Shown here piece after piece: positions 1 to 8,485 of a stretch of DNA of 42,042 nt (within the stretch, counting starts at the first letter, position 1; each line of letters starts with the position of its first letter). Origin of the DNA: Candidatus Zhuqueibacterota bacterium (GTDB taxonomy: Bacteria > Zhuqueibacterota > Zhuqueibacteria > Residuimicrobiales > Oceaniaggregativiventaceae); assembly GCA_014728115.1 (NCBI GenBank), contig WJME01000133.1, positions 1 to 42,042 on the forward strand. Reading direction: 5' to 3'. The translations under genes were made by a program, and so were the position numbers. Below the pieces are notes generated by a model, which worked only from the letters and a program-made list of their open reading frames with translations, was not told where the DNA came from and did no database searches.

Positions 1-30
1 CAAACTTTACTCCCACGATTAAGTACCCAA

Positions 31-1293
31 TTATTGTAACGACTCTAGTAAATCGCGAATCTTTTGTGCGGTTTTTTCACCAATACCGGGCAGTGCAGTC
101 AGTTCATGCGTTTCAGCATTCAAGACATCCTGGACGGTTTCGAATCCGCCTTTGAGCAGGGTATCCCGAATTTTTTCACTCAATTCTTCGACATATTCGA
201 CCGAGATATCTTCGATATGTTCTTCTTCTTCCTCTTCCGGTTCATCTTCTGCCATCATGGTGCGGTATTCATCTTCGCGAACGGTTTGGATCTCATAATT
301 AGTCAGCCGAGACGCTAACCGCCGGTTTTGTCCTCCCTTGCCGATGGCGAGGGATATCTGCTCGTCATCGAGAACCGCAATGACCTCTTTATCTTCTTCA
401 TCGATAGCGATACGCATGGGTTTGGCAGGACTGAGAGCGCGTGTGATAAAGATTTCCGGCTCACTGCTCCAGTTAATGATATCTATTTTTTCGTTATTGA
501 GTTCCTTGACAATCGCCTGAATGCGCATGCCTTTCATACCGACGCAGGCACCGACAGCATCGATACGTTTATCATTGGAATAGACCGCAATTTTGGTTCT
601 CTCCCCCGGATCTCTGGCAATCGCCTTGATCTCGATAATACCTTCATAGATTTCTGGCACCTCGAGTTCAAAGAGTCGAATCAGAAACATCGGGGAACTG
701 CGCGAGACCACGATTTCAGGACCTCTGGACGTCCAGCGAACATCTTTGATCACGGCCCGCAGATGATCGCCGCGCCGATATCGTTCTGAGGGGATCTGTT
801 CTGATTTGGGCAAAACGACTTCATTGCGATCGATATTGACAAAGATTTCGTCGCGATTGAGTTGGCGAATTTCACCATTGATGATTTCGCCGATACGATT
901 CTTGTATTCCTCATAGACGAGTTCTTTTTCAATTTCTTTAATGCGCTGGTTCAAATTTTGTTTTGCAGAAATAATGAGACGGCGCCCAAAAGTGGCCGGA
1001 TTGACGATTTCCAAAAACTCGTCCCCCTCTTCCAGATCAGGTTCTGTTTGCCGAGCCGTCTCTAGCGCAACCTCGTGCACCGGGTCTTCGACCTCTTTGA
1101 CAATGGTTTTGTACTGATAGATTTCGATTTCACCTTTATCCATGTTGACAAAAATATCGAAATTATCCGTTGTGCCGTATTTCTTTTTGATCATGGCATA
1201 GAAAATGTCTCGCAGAATACGAGAGAGCACCTCTTTGTCAATGCTTTTTTCTTTGACCAGCGATGCAAACGCCTCGACAATATCACTTTTCAT
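31..1293 (-). CDS. nusA: Transcription termination/antitermination factor NusA
   Basis: NusA binds elongating RNA polymerase and modulates pausing, intrinsic termination and antitermination. The 420-residue product reads as an N-terminal polymerase-binding domain (about 1-125), an S1 domain (about 130-200), two KH domains (about 225-350, with GMKGMRIQAI and IGKGGQNRRLASRL as the KH loops), an acidic stretch of consecutive Glu near 352-362, and a C-terminal helix-hairpin-helix (LPGIGEKTAQKI). It lacks the tandem acidic repeats of E. coli NusA, which is usual outside gammaproteobacteria. The ATG is preceded by AGGTTT at about 8 nt. It lies 27 nt downstream of rimP in one transcript; infB would be expected beyond the window edge but is not visible. 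Very confident. Confidence 0.97.
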   Translation of the reverse strand: MKSDIVEAFASLVKEKSIDKEVLSRILRDIFYAMIKKKYGTTDNFDIFVNMDKGEIEIYQYKTIVKEVEDPVHEVALETARQTEPDLEEGDEFLEIVNPATFGRRLIISAKQNLNQRIKEIEKELVYEEYKNRIGEIINGEIRQLNRDEIFVNIDRNEVVLPKSEQIPSERYRRGDHLRAVIKDVRWTSRGPEIVVSRSSPMFLIRLFELEVPEIYEGIIEIKAIARDPGERTKIAVYSNDKRIDAVGACVGMKGMRIQAIVKELNNEKIDIINWSSEPEIFITRALSPAKPMRIAIDEEDKEVIAVLDDEQISLAIGKGGQNRRLASRLTNYEIQTVREDEYRTMMAEDEPEEEEEEHIEDISVEYVEELSEKIRDTLLKGGFETVQDVLNAETHELTALPGIGEKTAQKIRDLLESLQ

Positions 1294-1320
1294 GATTCAA
1301 ACCTGTTTGAAAAATCCGGT

Positions 1321-1788
1321 TTAAAATTCAATAATGATTTTTGATTTTACGATCTGTGACAATGGAACACGCTGTTTCACGCCGTCGACCTCGAGCCAAA
1401 TAGCGTCCTCGGAGTCGGATTCACTCGGTTGAATTCTGCCGACGAGCTCGATTGTCTTGTCCTGGTAATTCAGGAACAACTTTACTTTTCTTCCCAGCTG
1501 CCTGTGAAAATCTCTGACCGTTTTCATTGGCCAATCCACGCCGGGTGACGATACCTCGAGCGTGTAATTTGACGAAATCAAATCCTTTCGGTCGATCAAG
1601 TCACCAATGGTTCTGTTGGCCTGAGTACAGCGATCGATGGTAATCGTTCCGGGCCGATCGATTTCATCGACAAAGACGCGAATCACCGTACGATTGCCTT
1701 TCCCACCCATTTTGAGCCCTACCAACTCTATTCCCATCGGCTCAAGAGTTTTAGTGATCAAATTTTCGAGATTTTCTTGATTAATCAC
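1321..1788 (-). CDS. rimP: Ribosome maturation factor RimP
   Basis: RimP assists late assembly of the 30S subunit. The 155-residue product has the family's two-domain layout: an N-terminal alpha/beta domain (to about residue 85, with LEVSSPGVDWPM matching the conserved LEVSSPGxxRPL motif; here Trp replaces the usual Arg) and a C-terminal SH3-like barrel. The start is GTG at 1788, chosen because AAAGGA (1797-1802) lies 8 nt upstream and the N-terminus fits the family. rimP-nusA is the standard gene order. A promoter (1844-1872) and a terminator-like hairpin (1807-1836) lie directly upstream, so both genes may be controlled in the leader. Confidence 0.95.
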   Translation of the reverse strand: MINQENLENLITKTLEPMGIELVGLKMGGKGNRTVIRVFVDEIDRPGTITIDRCTQANRTIGDLIDRKDLISSNYTLEVSSPGVDWPMKTVRDFHRQLGRKVKLFLNYQDKTIELVGRIQPSESDSEDAIWLEVDGVKQRVPLSQIVKSKIIIEF

Positions 1789-1806
1789 GTAACAAATCCT
1801 TTAGGC

Positions 1807-1836
1807 AACAAAAAAGTGGGCCTTTAGGGCCCACTT
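1807..1836 (-). terminator. Terminator-like hairpin in the rimP leader
   Basis: A perfect 9-bp stem (AAGTGGGCC with GGCCCACTT, loop CTAAA) is followed on the minus strand by TTTTTT. It is a textbook intrinsic terminator. It could end the TPR gene transcript (stop at 1896) or act as an attenuator for rimP-nusA, because the predicted rimP start site falls at about 1837, immediately before the hairpin. Confidence 0.85.
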
Positions 1837-1843
1837 GTCTGCT

Positions 1844-1872
1844 AATATAAGAAATTTTTACTGGCGATGCAA
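1844..1872 (-). promoter_or_regulatory. Predicted sigma70-type promoter for rimP-nusA
   Basis: On the minus strand TTGCAT (1867-1872), exactly 17 nt, then TATATT (1844-1849). Transcription would start near 1837, so the RNA would begin essentially at the hairpin at 1836. The same sequence pair with the same spacing occurs at 2614-2642. Confidence 0.6.
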
Positions 1873-1895
1873 GTAAATTCTTAAAAACTTAAAAC

Positions 1896-2570
1896 CTATC
1901 CTTTGGCCATTTCCTTTAAAATGATGGCTTCATTTTTTTCCTGGCTATCGGGATAATCGTTAATGATTTGATCATACAGAGCCACCGCTTTATCCTTTTG
2001 TTCGGCAATTTCATAGTTACGTGCGGCGCGCAGCAGATACTGGCTGGCAAAAAAGGAAGCCGGATATTCGTTTGCAGCCTTTACAAACGTATTTGCGGCA
2101 TCTTGATGTTGTCCGAGTTGTTCCTGACTTGCAGCAACACCCCCTAATGCAGACACTTTGAAATGTTCTATACCGGAATATTTATCCAAAAAGGATTGGT
2201 ATTGTTCCAATGCTTGTTCATAATCGTTCTGCAAATAGTGGCACTTTGCCAAAAAGAATCGACTCAATACGCCATAGTCGCTATTGCCATAGTTGTTGAC
2301 CACATCCTGAAACTGTGTCATAGCTGATTGAACTCTGCCCTCATCAAAGGCCCTGCTGGCACGTAAAAATTCCACGCTGGCCATTTTTTGGGCTTCACCG
2401 GAACTGGAAATATAGAACCAGGCTGCTGCCGCAATAATGATCAAAGCAGCCAGTCCACCATAAACGTATTTTGCATTTTCTTCAAACCACTGGCTGGCCT
2501 GGAAATAAAAGGTGACAAGCTTGTCTTCCTTGAGTTTCTTTTTGGTTATGCGCTGTCTCGGTTTAAGCAT
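1896..2570 (-). CDS. TPR-repeat protein with N-terminal membrane anchor (YfgM-like)
   Basis: A 224-residue protein with a basic N-terminus (KKKLKEDK), one transmembrane helix at about 36-53, and tetratricopeptide-like helical repeats from about 60 to the end (for example AKCHYLQNDYEQALEQYQSF and the following repeat units). This layout, a short cytoplasmic tail, one anchor and exported TPRs, resembles YfgM and other TPR_21 family proteins that associate with SecYEG or envelope assembly; that assignment is by layout only. It is a single gene with its own promoter (2614-2642) and a terminator-like hairpin 60 nt after the stop. The ATG start has only a weak Shine-Dalgarno. Function is uncertain beyond a scaffold or protein-interaction role. 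Confidence 0.75.
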   Translation of the reverse strand: MLKPRQRITKKKLKEDKLVTFYFQASQWFEENAKYVYGGLAALIIIAAAAWFYISSSGEAQKMASVEFLRASRAFDEGRVQSAMTQFQDVVNNYGNSDYGVLSRFFLAKCHYLQNDYEQALEQYQSFLDKYSGIEHFKVSALGGVAASQEQLGQHQDAANTFVKAANEYPASFFASQYLLRAARNYEIAEQKDKAVALYDQIINDYPDSQEKNEAIILKEMAKG

Positions 2571-2613
2571 GGAAATCCCACTCTAGATTTTTTCGATTTG
2601 TCATTAGCAGATC

Positions 2614-2642
2614 AATATAAAAATCATAACGATTTTATGCAA
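2614..2642 (-). promoter_or_regulatory. Predicted sigma70-type promoter for the TPR gene
   Basis: TTGCAT (2637-2642), 17 nt, TATATT (2614-2619) on the minus strand, about 44 nt upstream of the ATG at 2570. The hexamers and spacing are identical to the rimP promoter. Confidence 0.6.
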
Positions 2643-2689
2643 GCGAAAAAAAAGCAGTGCAGGAAGCATATTCAAATTGTTGGCTGTAC

Positions 2690-3067
2690 CTATTCGGGTG
2701 GACGAGCTTCACGGGCCGACACCACGACGATTTCATAGGCATGCACAGCGACCGTGGCCGTGAACAGAATAGCCACAAAAATCATAAAGAGGGGTCCCCA
2801 ACGACTCTGCGTTGAGCCCAGCACCCAGCTGGTGGCATAAATGAGCAATGGCATGGATAACAAGGTAATGGCTGTAGAGAGGATAATGCTGAAAAAGATT
2901 TTATTATTGTTTTCGCGAGCCCCGGCAAAATAAGCGATGACAATGATTAAAAAGCCCAGAATCAAGGCCACCAGCGTGATGGTATCGCTAATTTCCGGCC
3001 ACCACATGATCGGTTCGACCGTCCTCGCAGCTTGGCCAAGACTGTCATTAGGAGCAGTCGTCGGCAT
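2690..3067 (-). CDS. Small membrane protein, three predicted TM helices, unknown function
   Basis: I do not recognise this 125-residue protein. It has hydrophobic segments at about 30-50, 57-80 and 90-112, a polar N-terminal stretch rich in Thr/Pro, and a short charged C-terminus. The start is placed at the ATG at 3067 because GGAGG (3076-3080) lies 8 nt upstream; two upstream in-frame Met codons are less well spaced. It follows the lipid-kinase-like gene by 33 nt and is probably cotranscribed with it. Confidence 0.6.
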   Translation of the reverse strand: MPTTAPNDSLGQAARTVEPIMWWPEISDTITLVALILGFLIIVIAYFAGARENNNKIFFSIILSTAITLLSMPLLIYATSWVLGSTQSRWGPLFMIFVAILFTATVAVHAYEIVVVSAREARPPE

Positions 3068-3100
3068 AGGCATTACCTCCATGCAAGGGTTAGATGAGTT

Positions 3101-4000
3101 TCATACCTGTCGGTGAGGTACGATAATCTTGATATGACCGACTATATCGACAGTGATCTCTTTGTGCGTAAATTGGACCAGCTCGCCTTCCATCTGCATT
3201 TTAAGGGGATGTTCAGCATCGATACTGATATGATCGCTGCTCAAAGTGACGGTTTCTGCGCATTTATCGAGACTGCCATTGAGAATTCGCAGCAAGGCCA
3301 CTATGCGTTTGATAAATGGCATGTCCTTCAAGATCACAATATCCAATAACCCATCTTGCGGATCAGCCATGGGAGCGATTCGGAATCCCCCACCAAAAGA
3401 ACGGCCATTGGCGAATGCGATCAACAGCATTTTACCTTCTAACGCTTTGTCGGGCGTTTTTATTCGATAAGTTCCGGCACGGTATTGACGAATGATTTTG
3501 AAAACAGCCAAGAGATAAGTGACAAAATTTCTGCCCTTTTGATGTCTGCTGATCGTCTCGACGATATCGACATCAAATCCGATTCCAGCGACATTGATAA
3601 AATAAAGATCCGCGATCTTTGCTACATCGAATCTCTGCGGCTCACCGGACATAAGGGTTTCCAGGGCCTTATCCAGAGACAACGAAAGTCCGGCAGCCTG
3701 GGCAAAATCATTGCATGTGCCGATAGGTAAAATTCCAATCTTGACATCTCTGCGTGTCGGATGACTGAAAATGCCGTTTATCACTTCATTCAGCGTTCCA
3801 TCTCCGCCCGCAACGATCAAATGGGTTTGATTTTCATCCATGGCCTGATGCGCCAGCTTGACCGCATGACCAATGGAAAGGGTTTCGAAAAGTCTGTATT
3901 CGATGCGGTTTTGTTGAAAAAAATCAATGACTTTACGGACGTTTTTCTGATTTTTTCCTGAACCAGCCTGTGTATTGAATATAATCGTCACGGGTTGCAT
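3101..4000 (-). CDS. YegS/DgkB-type lipid kinase (diacylglycerol kinase family)
   Basis: Members of this family phosphorylate diacylglycerol or related lipids with ATP. The 299-residue product shows the DAGK catalytic signature GGDGTLNEVINGI at about 65-77, an early nucleotide-binding segment (FNTQAGSGK, about 8-16), GILPIGTCNDFA (about 89-100), and the C-terminal beta-sandwich with MQMEGELV. Length and layout match YegS/DgkB rather than the small integral-membrane DgkA. The true substrate (diacylglycerol, phosphatidylglycerol or a sphingoid base) cannot be read from sequence. It sits 30 nt downstream of a small membrane protein gene in the same direction. Confidence 0.88.
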   Translation of the reverse strand: MQPVTIIFNTQAGSGKNQKNVRKVIDFFQQNRIEYRLFETLSIGHAVKLAHQAMDENQTHLIVAGGDGTLNEVINGIFSHPTRRDVKIGILPIGTCNDFAQAAGLSLSLDKALETLMSGEPQRFDVAKIADLYFINVAGIGFDVDIVETISRHQKGRNFVTYLLAVFKIIRQYRAGTYRIKTPDKALEGKMLLIAFANGRSFGGGFRIAPMADPQDGLLDIVILKDMPFIKRIVALLRILNGSLDKCAETVTLSSDHISIDAEHPLKMQMEGELVQFTHKEITVDIVGHIKIIVPHRQV

Positions 4001-4030
4001 AGTTTTCTCGTTTGCCGCAAGAGATCCGTA

Positions 4031-4393
4031 TTAACTAAAGATAGGTTCAGATTCCTGATTCAATAATACCCACAATGTATAGATGCCCAGAGCCGTGCCA
4101 AATGGAATGTTTAGCAAATTGATGGCCGCAAGAACGAGTCCTATAATTCTCCCCCAATTCCGTCGTTTAAGGATGCCGATGCCGGCAATCACCGAAGGTA
4201 AAGAAAGAATTGAAGTGATCCCTGCAATGGCCAGTCCGATTATGGAGAGTATGGGTAAAACAGGCTCCTGGGTTTGAGTTTGACTAAAGATGCCAACACT
4301 AAGCAGAATCATCAAAACGATAAATCCCGCAATGATTCCCAATGCGCCCCATGCAATCCATAGTATTCCTGTCAAGCGTACATGAGTGTCCAT
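4031..4393 (-). CDS. Small multi-pass membrane protein, unknown function
   Basis: A 120-residue protein with hydrophobic segments at about 8-32, 45-73 and 83-110. The C-terminal pattern (ILKRRNWGRIIGLVLA then PFGTALGIYTLWVLL) resembles small hypothetical membrane proteins I remember from many bacterial phyla, but I know of no assigned function. The start is supported by AAAGGAG about 5 nt upstream of the ATG at 4393. The downstream lipid-kinase gene begins 30 nt after its stop, so the two are probably cotranscribed. Confidence 0.65.
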   Translation of the reverse strand: MDTHVRLTGILWIAWGALGIIAGFIVLMILLSVGIFSQTQTQEPVLPILSIIGLAIAGITSILSLPSVIAGIGILKRRNWGRIIGLVLAAINLLNIPFGTALGIYTLWVLLNQESEPIFS

Positions 4394-4469
4394 CTTTGCT
4401 CCTTTCTGGCAAAATAGCCATTAGAGAGTCAAATCGCAACATGAATTTTTACAATAATGATACTCTTTC

Positions 4470-4488
4470 AAAGGATGGATCATCCTTT
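4470..4488. other. Perfect short inverted repeat in the 4394-4565 gap
   Basis: AAAGGATG and CATCCTTT form 8-bp arms around a 3-nt centre. There is no clean T-tract on either side, so it is not a convincing terminator; it could be an RNA hairpin or an operator. Nothing else is evident in this 172-bp gap. Confidence 0.4.
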
Positions 4489-4565
4489 ATATCGATGGGT
4501 TTCAAGGCTTGTCACCTTCATGATTTTGGTGTACGGAATCCCTTTGAGCATGTTTCACAGATCCC

Positions 4566-5405
4566 CTAATCGGTTGATTGTTTGGGCTCGTTGTGCCAGA
4601 AAATATATTTTATAAAGGTATAGCCCAAGTAGGTTTGGGAATTACCTTGCTGATCAGTGAAAATCGGATTTTCCTCTGCCCTGATATGGCATTCCATTGT
4701 GTCGCGATCCAGTCCAAGGGCTCGGGTAGCATCGACCTCAAAATCCCTTACAAAGAGATCTCCATCCCTGGCCGGAATGACCCATAATCGGCCAAGCCTT
4801 TTACGAAAAAAACTTTGCACATTGTAAAAAGGATCTTTGGTCGCAATGATAAATATTTCTGCCGGGGTTTCCAGAGAACTCATTTCGATAGCAGCCAGAT
4901 CTTCGCGCATTTCACCTTTATAGGCCAGGCGACCTACCTTTTTTTCAAACTCTTCCCATGTTCGTGCGAGTTCCTTGTCTGCATTGAAGGAGATGGGAAA
5001 ATTGACGAGGACCATATCGATTCGCGTGGGCCAATAATCCGGTCTTAAAAAGGGAACAGGCAATTTGGTAATGGCAATATGGCTGGTCGGTTCGCCATTT
5101 ATTTCCCGGAAGACATAAATAAATCCATTGTCTGATTGGTAAAAGCGTTGTCCTGATAAACGGGTGTAATACAGGACAACCCGGTTGGGATCATCATGCG
5201 TGATATGACTTTGTACTTGAATAGATCTTGCATCCGGAAAGCGTTTTTGGAGCGCGTTCAATAAATATTGACGGTGAACACTATCGGGGTGGCTTGCCGG
5301 ATAGATATAACTGTCAAATGTTTCCTGACTGAAAAACCGGCTGGGTTCGGCAAAAATGCCAGAGACCAAAACCAGCAGGTTTATAATCATCAATAAAATT
5401 TTCAA
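4566..5405 (-). CDS. Predicted exported protein, unknown function
   Basis: A 279-residue product with a signal peptide (hydrophobic core about residues 2-18, likely cleavage after GIFA). I recognise no family. The mature part is mixed alpha/beta with many aromatic residues (FIYVFREING, FIKYIFWHNE) and no Cys-rich or repeat region. The start is TTG at 5405, chosen because AGGTGAG lies about 5 nt upstream and it gives an intact signal peptide. It begins 38 nt after hisI in the same direction with no terminator between them, so it may be the last gene of the histidine transcript, though a biosynthetic role for an exported protein is hard to picture. Confidence 0.7.
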   Translation of the reverse strand: MKILLMIINLLVLVSGIFAEPSRFFSQETFDSYIYPASHPDSVHRQYLLNALQKRFPDARSIQVQSHITHDDPNRVVLYYTRLSGQRFYQSDNGFIYVFREINGEPTSHIAITKLPVPFLRPDYWPTRIDMVLVNFPISFNADKELARTWEEFEKKVGRLAYKGEMREDLAAIEMSSLETPAEIFIIATKDPFYNVQSFFRKRLGRLWVIPARDGDLFVRDFEVDATRALGLDRDTMECHIRAEENPIFTDQQGNSQTYLGYTFIKYIFWHNEPKQSTD

Positions 5406-5443
5406 ATGAACTCACCTGAATAAAAATACAAAATGAATAATAG

Positions 5444-5797
5444 CTATTTTTGTTGTACCTTCCAGGAAAAACAACTGCGTTTTCCGGTATGACAAGTCGG
5501 TCCTTTGGGTTCAGCCTTGACCAGTATGGTATCGGAATCACAGTCGGTATATATTTCCACGACCTGCAAAAAATTGCCAGAGGTTTCACCTTTGGTCCAG
5601 AATTTTTGCCTTGACCGGCTCCAAAATGTCACCATGCCTTTTTCCAGGGTCATTTCCAGGCTTTGGGGATTCATATAGCCGACCATGAGAATCGTGCCGT
5701 CATTGGCATCCTGAATAACAGCCGGAACCAGTCCTTTTTCATCATACTTTATAGCGTCTATGAATGACTGTACCCCGACATTTTCAATCTCTGACAT
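5444..5797 (-). CDS. hisI: Phosphoribosyl-AMP cyclohydrolase (HisI)
   Basis: Third step of histidine synthesis: opens the purine ring of phosphoribosyl-AMP to give ProFAR. The 117-residue protein carries the metal-binding signatures DCDSDT (about 85-90) and [11 protein letters not shown] near the C-terminus, and the [18 protein letters not shown] core. It is the stand-alone PRA-CH domain; the HisE pyrophosphohydrolase domain fused to it in enterobacteria is absent and no hisE gene follows. It overlaps the 3' end of hisF by 14 nt, with GGAG about 9 nt before its ATG. Confidence 0.96.
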   Translation of the reverse strand: MSEIENVGVQSFIDAIKYDEKGLVPAVIQDANDGTILMVGYMNPQSLEMTLEKGMVTFWSRSRQKFWTKGETSGNFLQVVEIYTDCDSDTILVKAEPKGPTCHTGKRSCFSWKVQQK

Positions 5798-6542
5798 GAA
5801 TGTTTTTCTCCTTTAAAAATGATTTAACCTCGCTTATCGAGTTACTGCGGTAATGAAATATAGAGGCGGCCAGGGCAGCATCGGCATGGCCATCGGCAAA
5901 AGCCTCGTAAATATGCTCTAGTTCGCCGCATCCGCCGCTCGCGATGACCGGTATGGAAACAGCATCTGACAGCGTACGGGTCAGATCCAGGTCATAGCCG
6001 GCTTTGGTACCGTCCCGATCCATGCTGGTCAGGAGGATCTCCCCGGCACCGTATTCTTGAGCTTGTTGCGCCCATTCGAGTGCATCCAGGGAGGTGGGTT
6101 CACGTCCGCCATAGATATAGACCTGCCATCCTCCCTTTCCATCATCCTTGGCATCGATCGCGAGAATGGTTGCCTGGCTGCCGAACCGTTCGGAACACTC
6201 TTTGATCAGATCCGGATTCAGCACTGCGGCCGTATTCATGGTGATCTTGTCTGCACCGCTTTTCAAAAGGTTTTGTGCATCCTGAGCGGTACGAACGCCC
6301 CCTCCCACGGTCAATGGCATAAAAACCTGTTCAGCAGTACGGCGAACGACATCGATGATAATATCGCGTTTTTCAGCAGATGCCGTGATATCGAGAAAAA
6401 CCAATTCATCTGCACCTTGTTCATCATAATAGCGTGCCTGCTCTACCGGATCGCCGGCATCAACGAGATTGAGAAAATTTATTCCCTTGACGACGCGTCC
6501 GTCTTTAACATCCAGGCAAGGAATAATACGTTTTGCCAGCAT
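5784..6542 (-). CDS. hisF: Imidazole glycerol phosphate synthase, cyclase subunit HisF
   Basis: With HisH it converts PRFAR and glutamine-derived ammonia to imidazole glycerol phosphate and AICAR. The 252-residue (beta/alpha)8 barrel has the catalytic Asp in [13 protein letters not shown] (about residue 11) and the second catalytic Asp in AIDAKDDG (about 130), plus the phosphate-binding GGGVRT (about 80-85) and ASGGCG (about 202-207) loops. It starts one nucleotide after the hisA stop, indicating translational coupling. Length is typical of the family. Confidence 0.97.
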   Translation of the reverse strand: MLAKRIIPCLDVKDGRVVKGINFLNLVDAGDPVEQARYYDEQGADELVFLDITASAEKRDIIIDVVRRTAEQVFMPLTVGGGVRTAQDAQNLLKSGADKITMNTAAVLNPDLIKECSERFGSQATILAIDAKDDGKGGWQVYIYGGREPTSLDALEWAQQAQEYGAGEILLTSMDRDGTKAGYDLDLTRTLSDAVSIPVIASGGCGELEHIYEAFADGHADAALAASIFHYRSNSISEVKSFLKEKNIHVRD

Positions 6543-7277
6543 CTATTCGCCTTTCTGATATTTTTTTACGATATCGGCCAGATCCATTTTGTTTTCATAT
6601 AAAGCCTTGCCAATAATCACGCCTTCAATGAGCGGATGATTCAAATCCACGATTTCCTTGACATGATCTTCGTCAGAGATGCCACCCGAGACAATAACCG
6701 AGATATTTGCTTTTTCTGCGATTTCTAACGTCGCCGTAATATTCGGACCGCTCAGTTCGCCGTCTCTATAGACATCGGTATAAATAATGCGTTCGACATG
6801 ATATTGTTTCATGATGCGTGCAAGCTCGATGGCGGAAACACCGGTTTGTTCAGCCCACCCGGAAATGGCCACCCGGTTATCGCGAGCATCGATACCCACG
6901 ACAATTTTTTCGGGTCCGTGTTTTTGGACAGCCTCCTGAACCAGTTGGGGATCCCGCACAGCTACCGTTCCCAGGATCACACGTGCAATTCCATTCTCAA
7001 GCCAGCGATCGATATCTTCCATCGTGCGGATCCCTCCGCCCAGCTCGAGCGGGATATCTGTGATATCGATGATGCGTTGAATCGCCTGTATATTGACAAG
7101 ACTATTGCCAAAAGCGCCATCCAGGTTGACCACATGAATCCATTGCGCACCCTCGCGTTGCCACTTTTGGGCGATGTTGACCGGATTGGGGTCATAGGTG
7201 ATCGCTGTTTCCTTGGCACCCTGGGTCAGGCGCACGGCCTCTCCGTTCAAGAGATCTATGGCCGGGAGTATTAACAT
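6543..7277 (-). CDS. hisA: ProFAR isomerase HisA
   Basis: Isomerises ProFAR to PRFAR. The 244-residue (beta/alpha)8 barrel has the catalytic Asp in PAIDLLNGEAVRLTQG (about residue 8) and the second in IYTDVYRDG, with phosphate-binding loops GGGIRT (about 79-84) and VSGGISD (about 195-201). It lies directly between hisH and hisF, the usual order. Confidence 0.96.
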   Translation of the reverse strand: MLILPAIDLLNGEAVRLTQGAKETAITYDPNPVNIAQKWQREGAQWIHVVNLDGAFGNSLVNIQAIQRIIDITDIPLELGGGIRTMEDIDRWLENGIARVILGTVAVRDPQLVQEAVQKHGPEKIVVGIDARDNRVAISGWAEQTGVSAIELARIMKQYHVERIIYTDVYRDGELSGPNITATLEIAEKANISVIVSGGISDEDHVKEIVDLNHPLIEGVIIGKALYENKMDLADIVKKYQKGE

Positions 7278-7280
7278 ATT

Positions 7281-7886
7281 TTATCCTTTATAGTTTAAAA
7301 AATTTTCCAATACCCTCAAACCCAGCTTTTGTGATTTTTCAGGATGAAACTGTAAGCCGAAAAGATGATCCCGCCTGATCGCGACGGTATAACGATGATG
7401 ATAATCGCTTTCGCCGGTAATGATCTCGTTATTTTCCGGGTCGATATAATAGGAATGCGCAAAATAGAAATAGCTCTCTTTTGGTAATCCCTGCCAGAGC
7501 GGGCTCTTTTTGACTTGAAATAATTGATTCCATCCCAAATGCGGGACTTTGTAAGATCGATCAAAACGCTTGACCGTGCCTTTGAGGACGTCTAGACCGG
7601 GAACCCCGGGACTTTCCTCACTGGATTCAAAGAGCAGCTGTAATCCCAAACAAATTCCCAAAAAGGGCTTTCCGGCCGCGACATTTCTCTTGATCGGCGC
7701 TTCCAGGCCGAGGGTTCTCACGTGATGCATGGCATTTCCAAAGGATCCAACCCCGGGGAAAATAATTTTATCTGCTGCATCGATATCCTTAGGATCCATA
7801 GAAATTTGGGCCTTTGCGCCCAAAAATTCCAGGGCTTTTTGTACGCTGAAAAGATTGCCTGCATGGTAATCGATTATGGTGATCAT
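7281..7886 (-). CDS. hisH: Imidazole glycerol phosphate synthase, glutaminase subunit HisH
   Basis: Class I glutamine amidotransferase that supplies ammonia to HisF. The 201-residue protein shows FPGVGSFGNAM (oxyanion region), the nucleophile Cys79 in GICLGLQLLF, and the His-Glu pair in LQFHPEKS near residue 182. The start overlaps the hisB stop by 4 nt (ATGA), and hisA begins 3 nt after its stop. Confidence 0.97.
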   Translation of the reverse strand: MITIIDYHAGNLFSVQKALEFLGAKAQISMDPKDIDAADKIIFPGVGSFGNAMHHVRTLGLEAPIKRNVAAGKPFLGICLGLQLLFESSEESPGVPGLDVLKGTVKRFDRSYKVPHLGWNQLFQVKKSPLWQGLPKESYFYFAHSYYIDPENNEIITGESDYHHRYTVAIRRDHLFGLQFHPEKSQKLGLRVLENFLNYKG

Positions 7887-8485
7887 GATAGCGTGCCTTT
7901 CGTCGAAGGAATATCTGAACTATTTTCATCGAATCGTATGGCCATCGATAAGGCCCGGGCAAGAGCCTTGACCATGGATTCACAGGCATGATGCATATTT
8001 TCACCATACAAGAGTTCGATATGAAGGGTGATCCGGGCCTGAGTCGCAAAAGCACGTAAAAATTCAGGCCATAATTCACTGTCAAAGTCTCCCACCATGC
8101 GAGGTGAGAAAGCCCCGTGAAAAGCACAAAACGGACGGCCGCTCAAATCAACCACTGCTCTGGCCAAAGCTTCATCCAGCGGACAATAGGCGTGACCAAA
8201 ACGGTTGATGCCGCGCTTTTCTCCGCAAGCCTGATGAAACGCCTGGCCCAATACAATCCCCACATCTTCGACCGTATGATGACCATCGATATGCAGATCC
8301 CCTGTTGCTTTGAGGGTGAGATTCATACCAGAGTGTTTTGCCCATGCTTCTAACAGATGATCGAAAAAGCCGATACCGGTCTGAACATCGGCTTTACCTT
8401 GTCCGTCCAGCTCGAGATGCAGCCGGATATCTGTTTCTCTGGTTTTGCGATGGATTTCAGCCCCTCTTTTTTGTGCTGTCATCAT
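7883..8485 (-). CDS. hisB: Imidazoleglycerol-phosphate dehydratase HisB (monofunctional)
   Basis: Dehydrates imidazole glycerol phosphate to imidazole acetol phosphate. The 200-residue product has the metal-binding motifs DGHHTVEDVGI and HHACESMVKALARAL, and GIGFFDHLLEAW. It is the dehydratase alone; the histidinol-phosphatase domain of enterobacterial HisB is missing. The frame stays open for 23 codons into hisC, but the start is placed at the ATG at 8485, which overlaps the hisC stop (ATGA) and has AAGAGG a few nt upstream. An adjacent ATG at 8482 is also possible. Confidence 0.95.
   Translation of the reverse strand: MMTAQKRGAEIHRKTRETDIRLHLELDGQGKADVQTGIGFFDHLLEAWAKHSGMNLTLKATGDLHIDGHHTVEDVGIVLGQAFHQACGEKRGINRFGHAYCPLDEALARAVVDLSGRPFCAFHGAFSPRMVGDFDSELWPEFLRAFATQARITLHIELLYGENMHHACESMVKALARALSMAIRFDENSSDIPSTKGTLS

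Noticed and set aside
4411..4439. TTGCGA-17-TATTTT promoter candidate before the gene at 4393
   Set aside because: The predicted start site would fall inside the Shine-Dalgarno sequence, leaving too short a leader.
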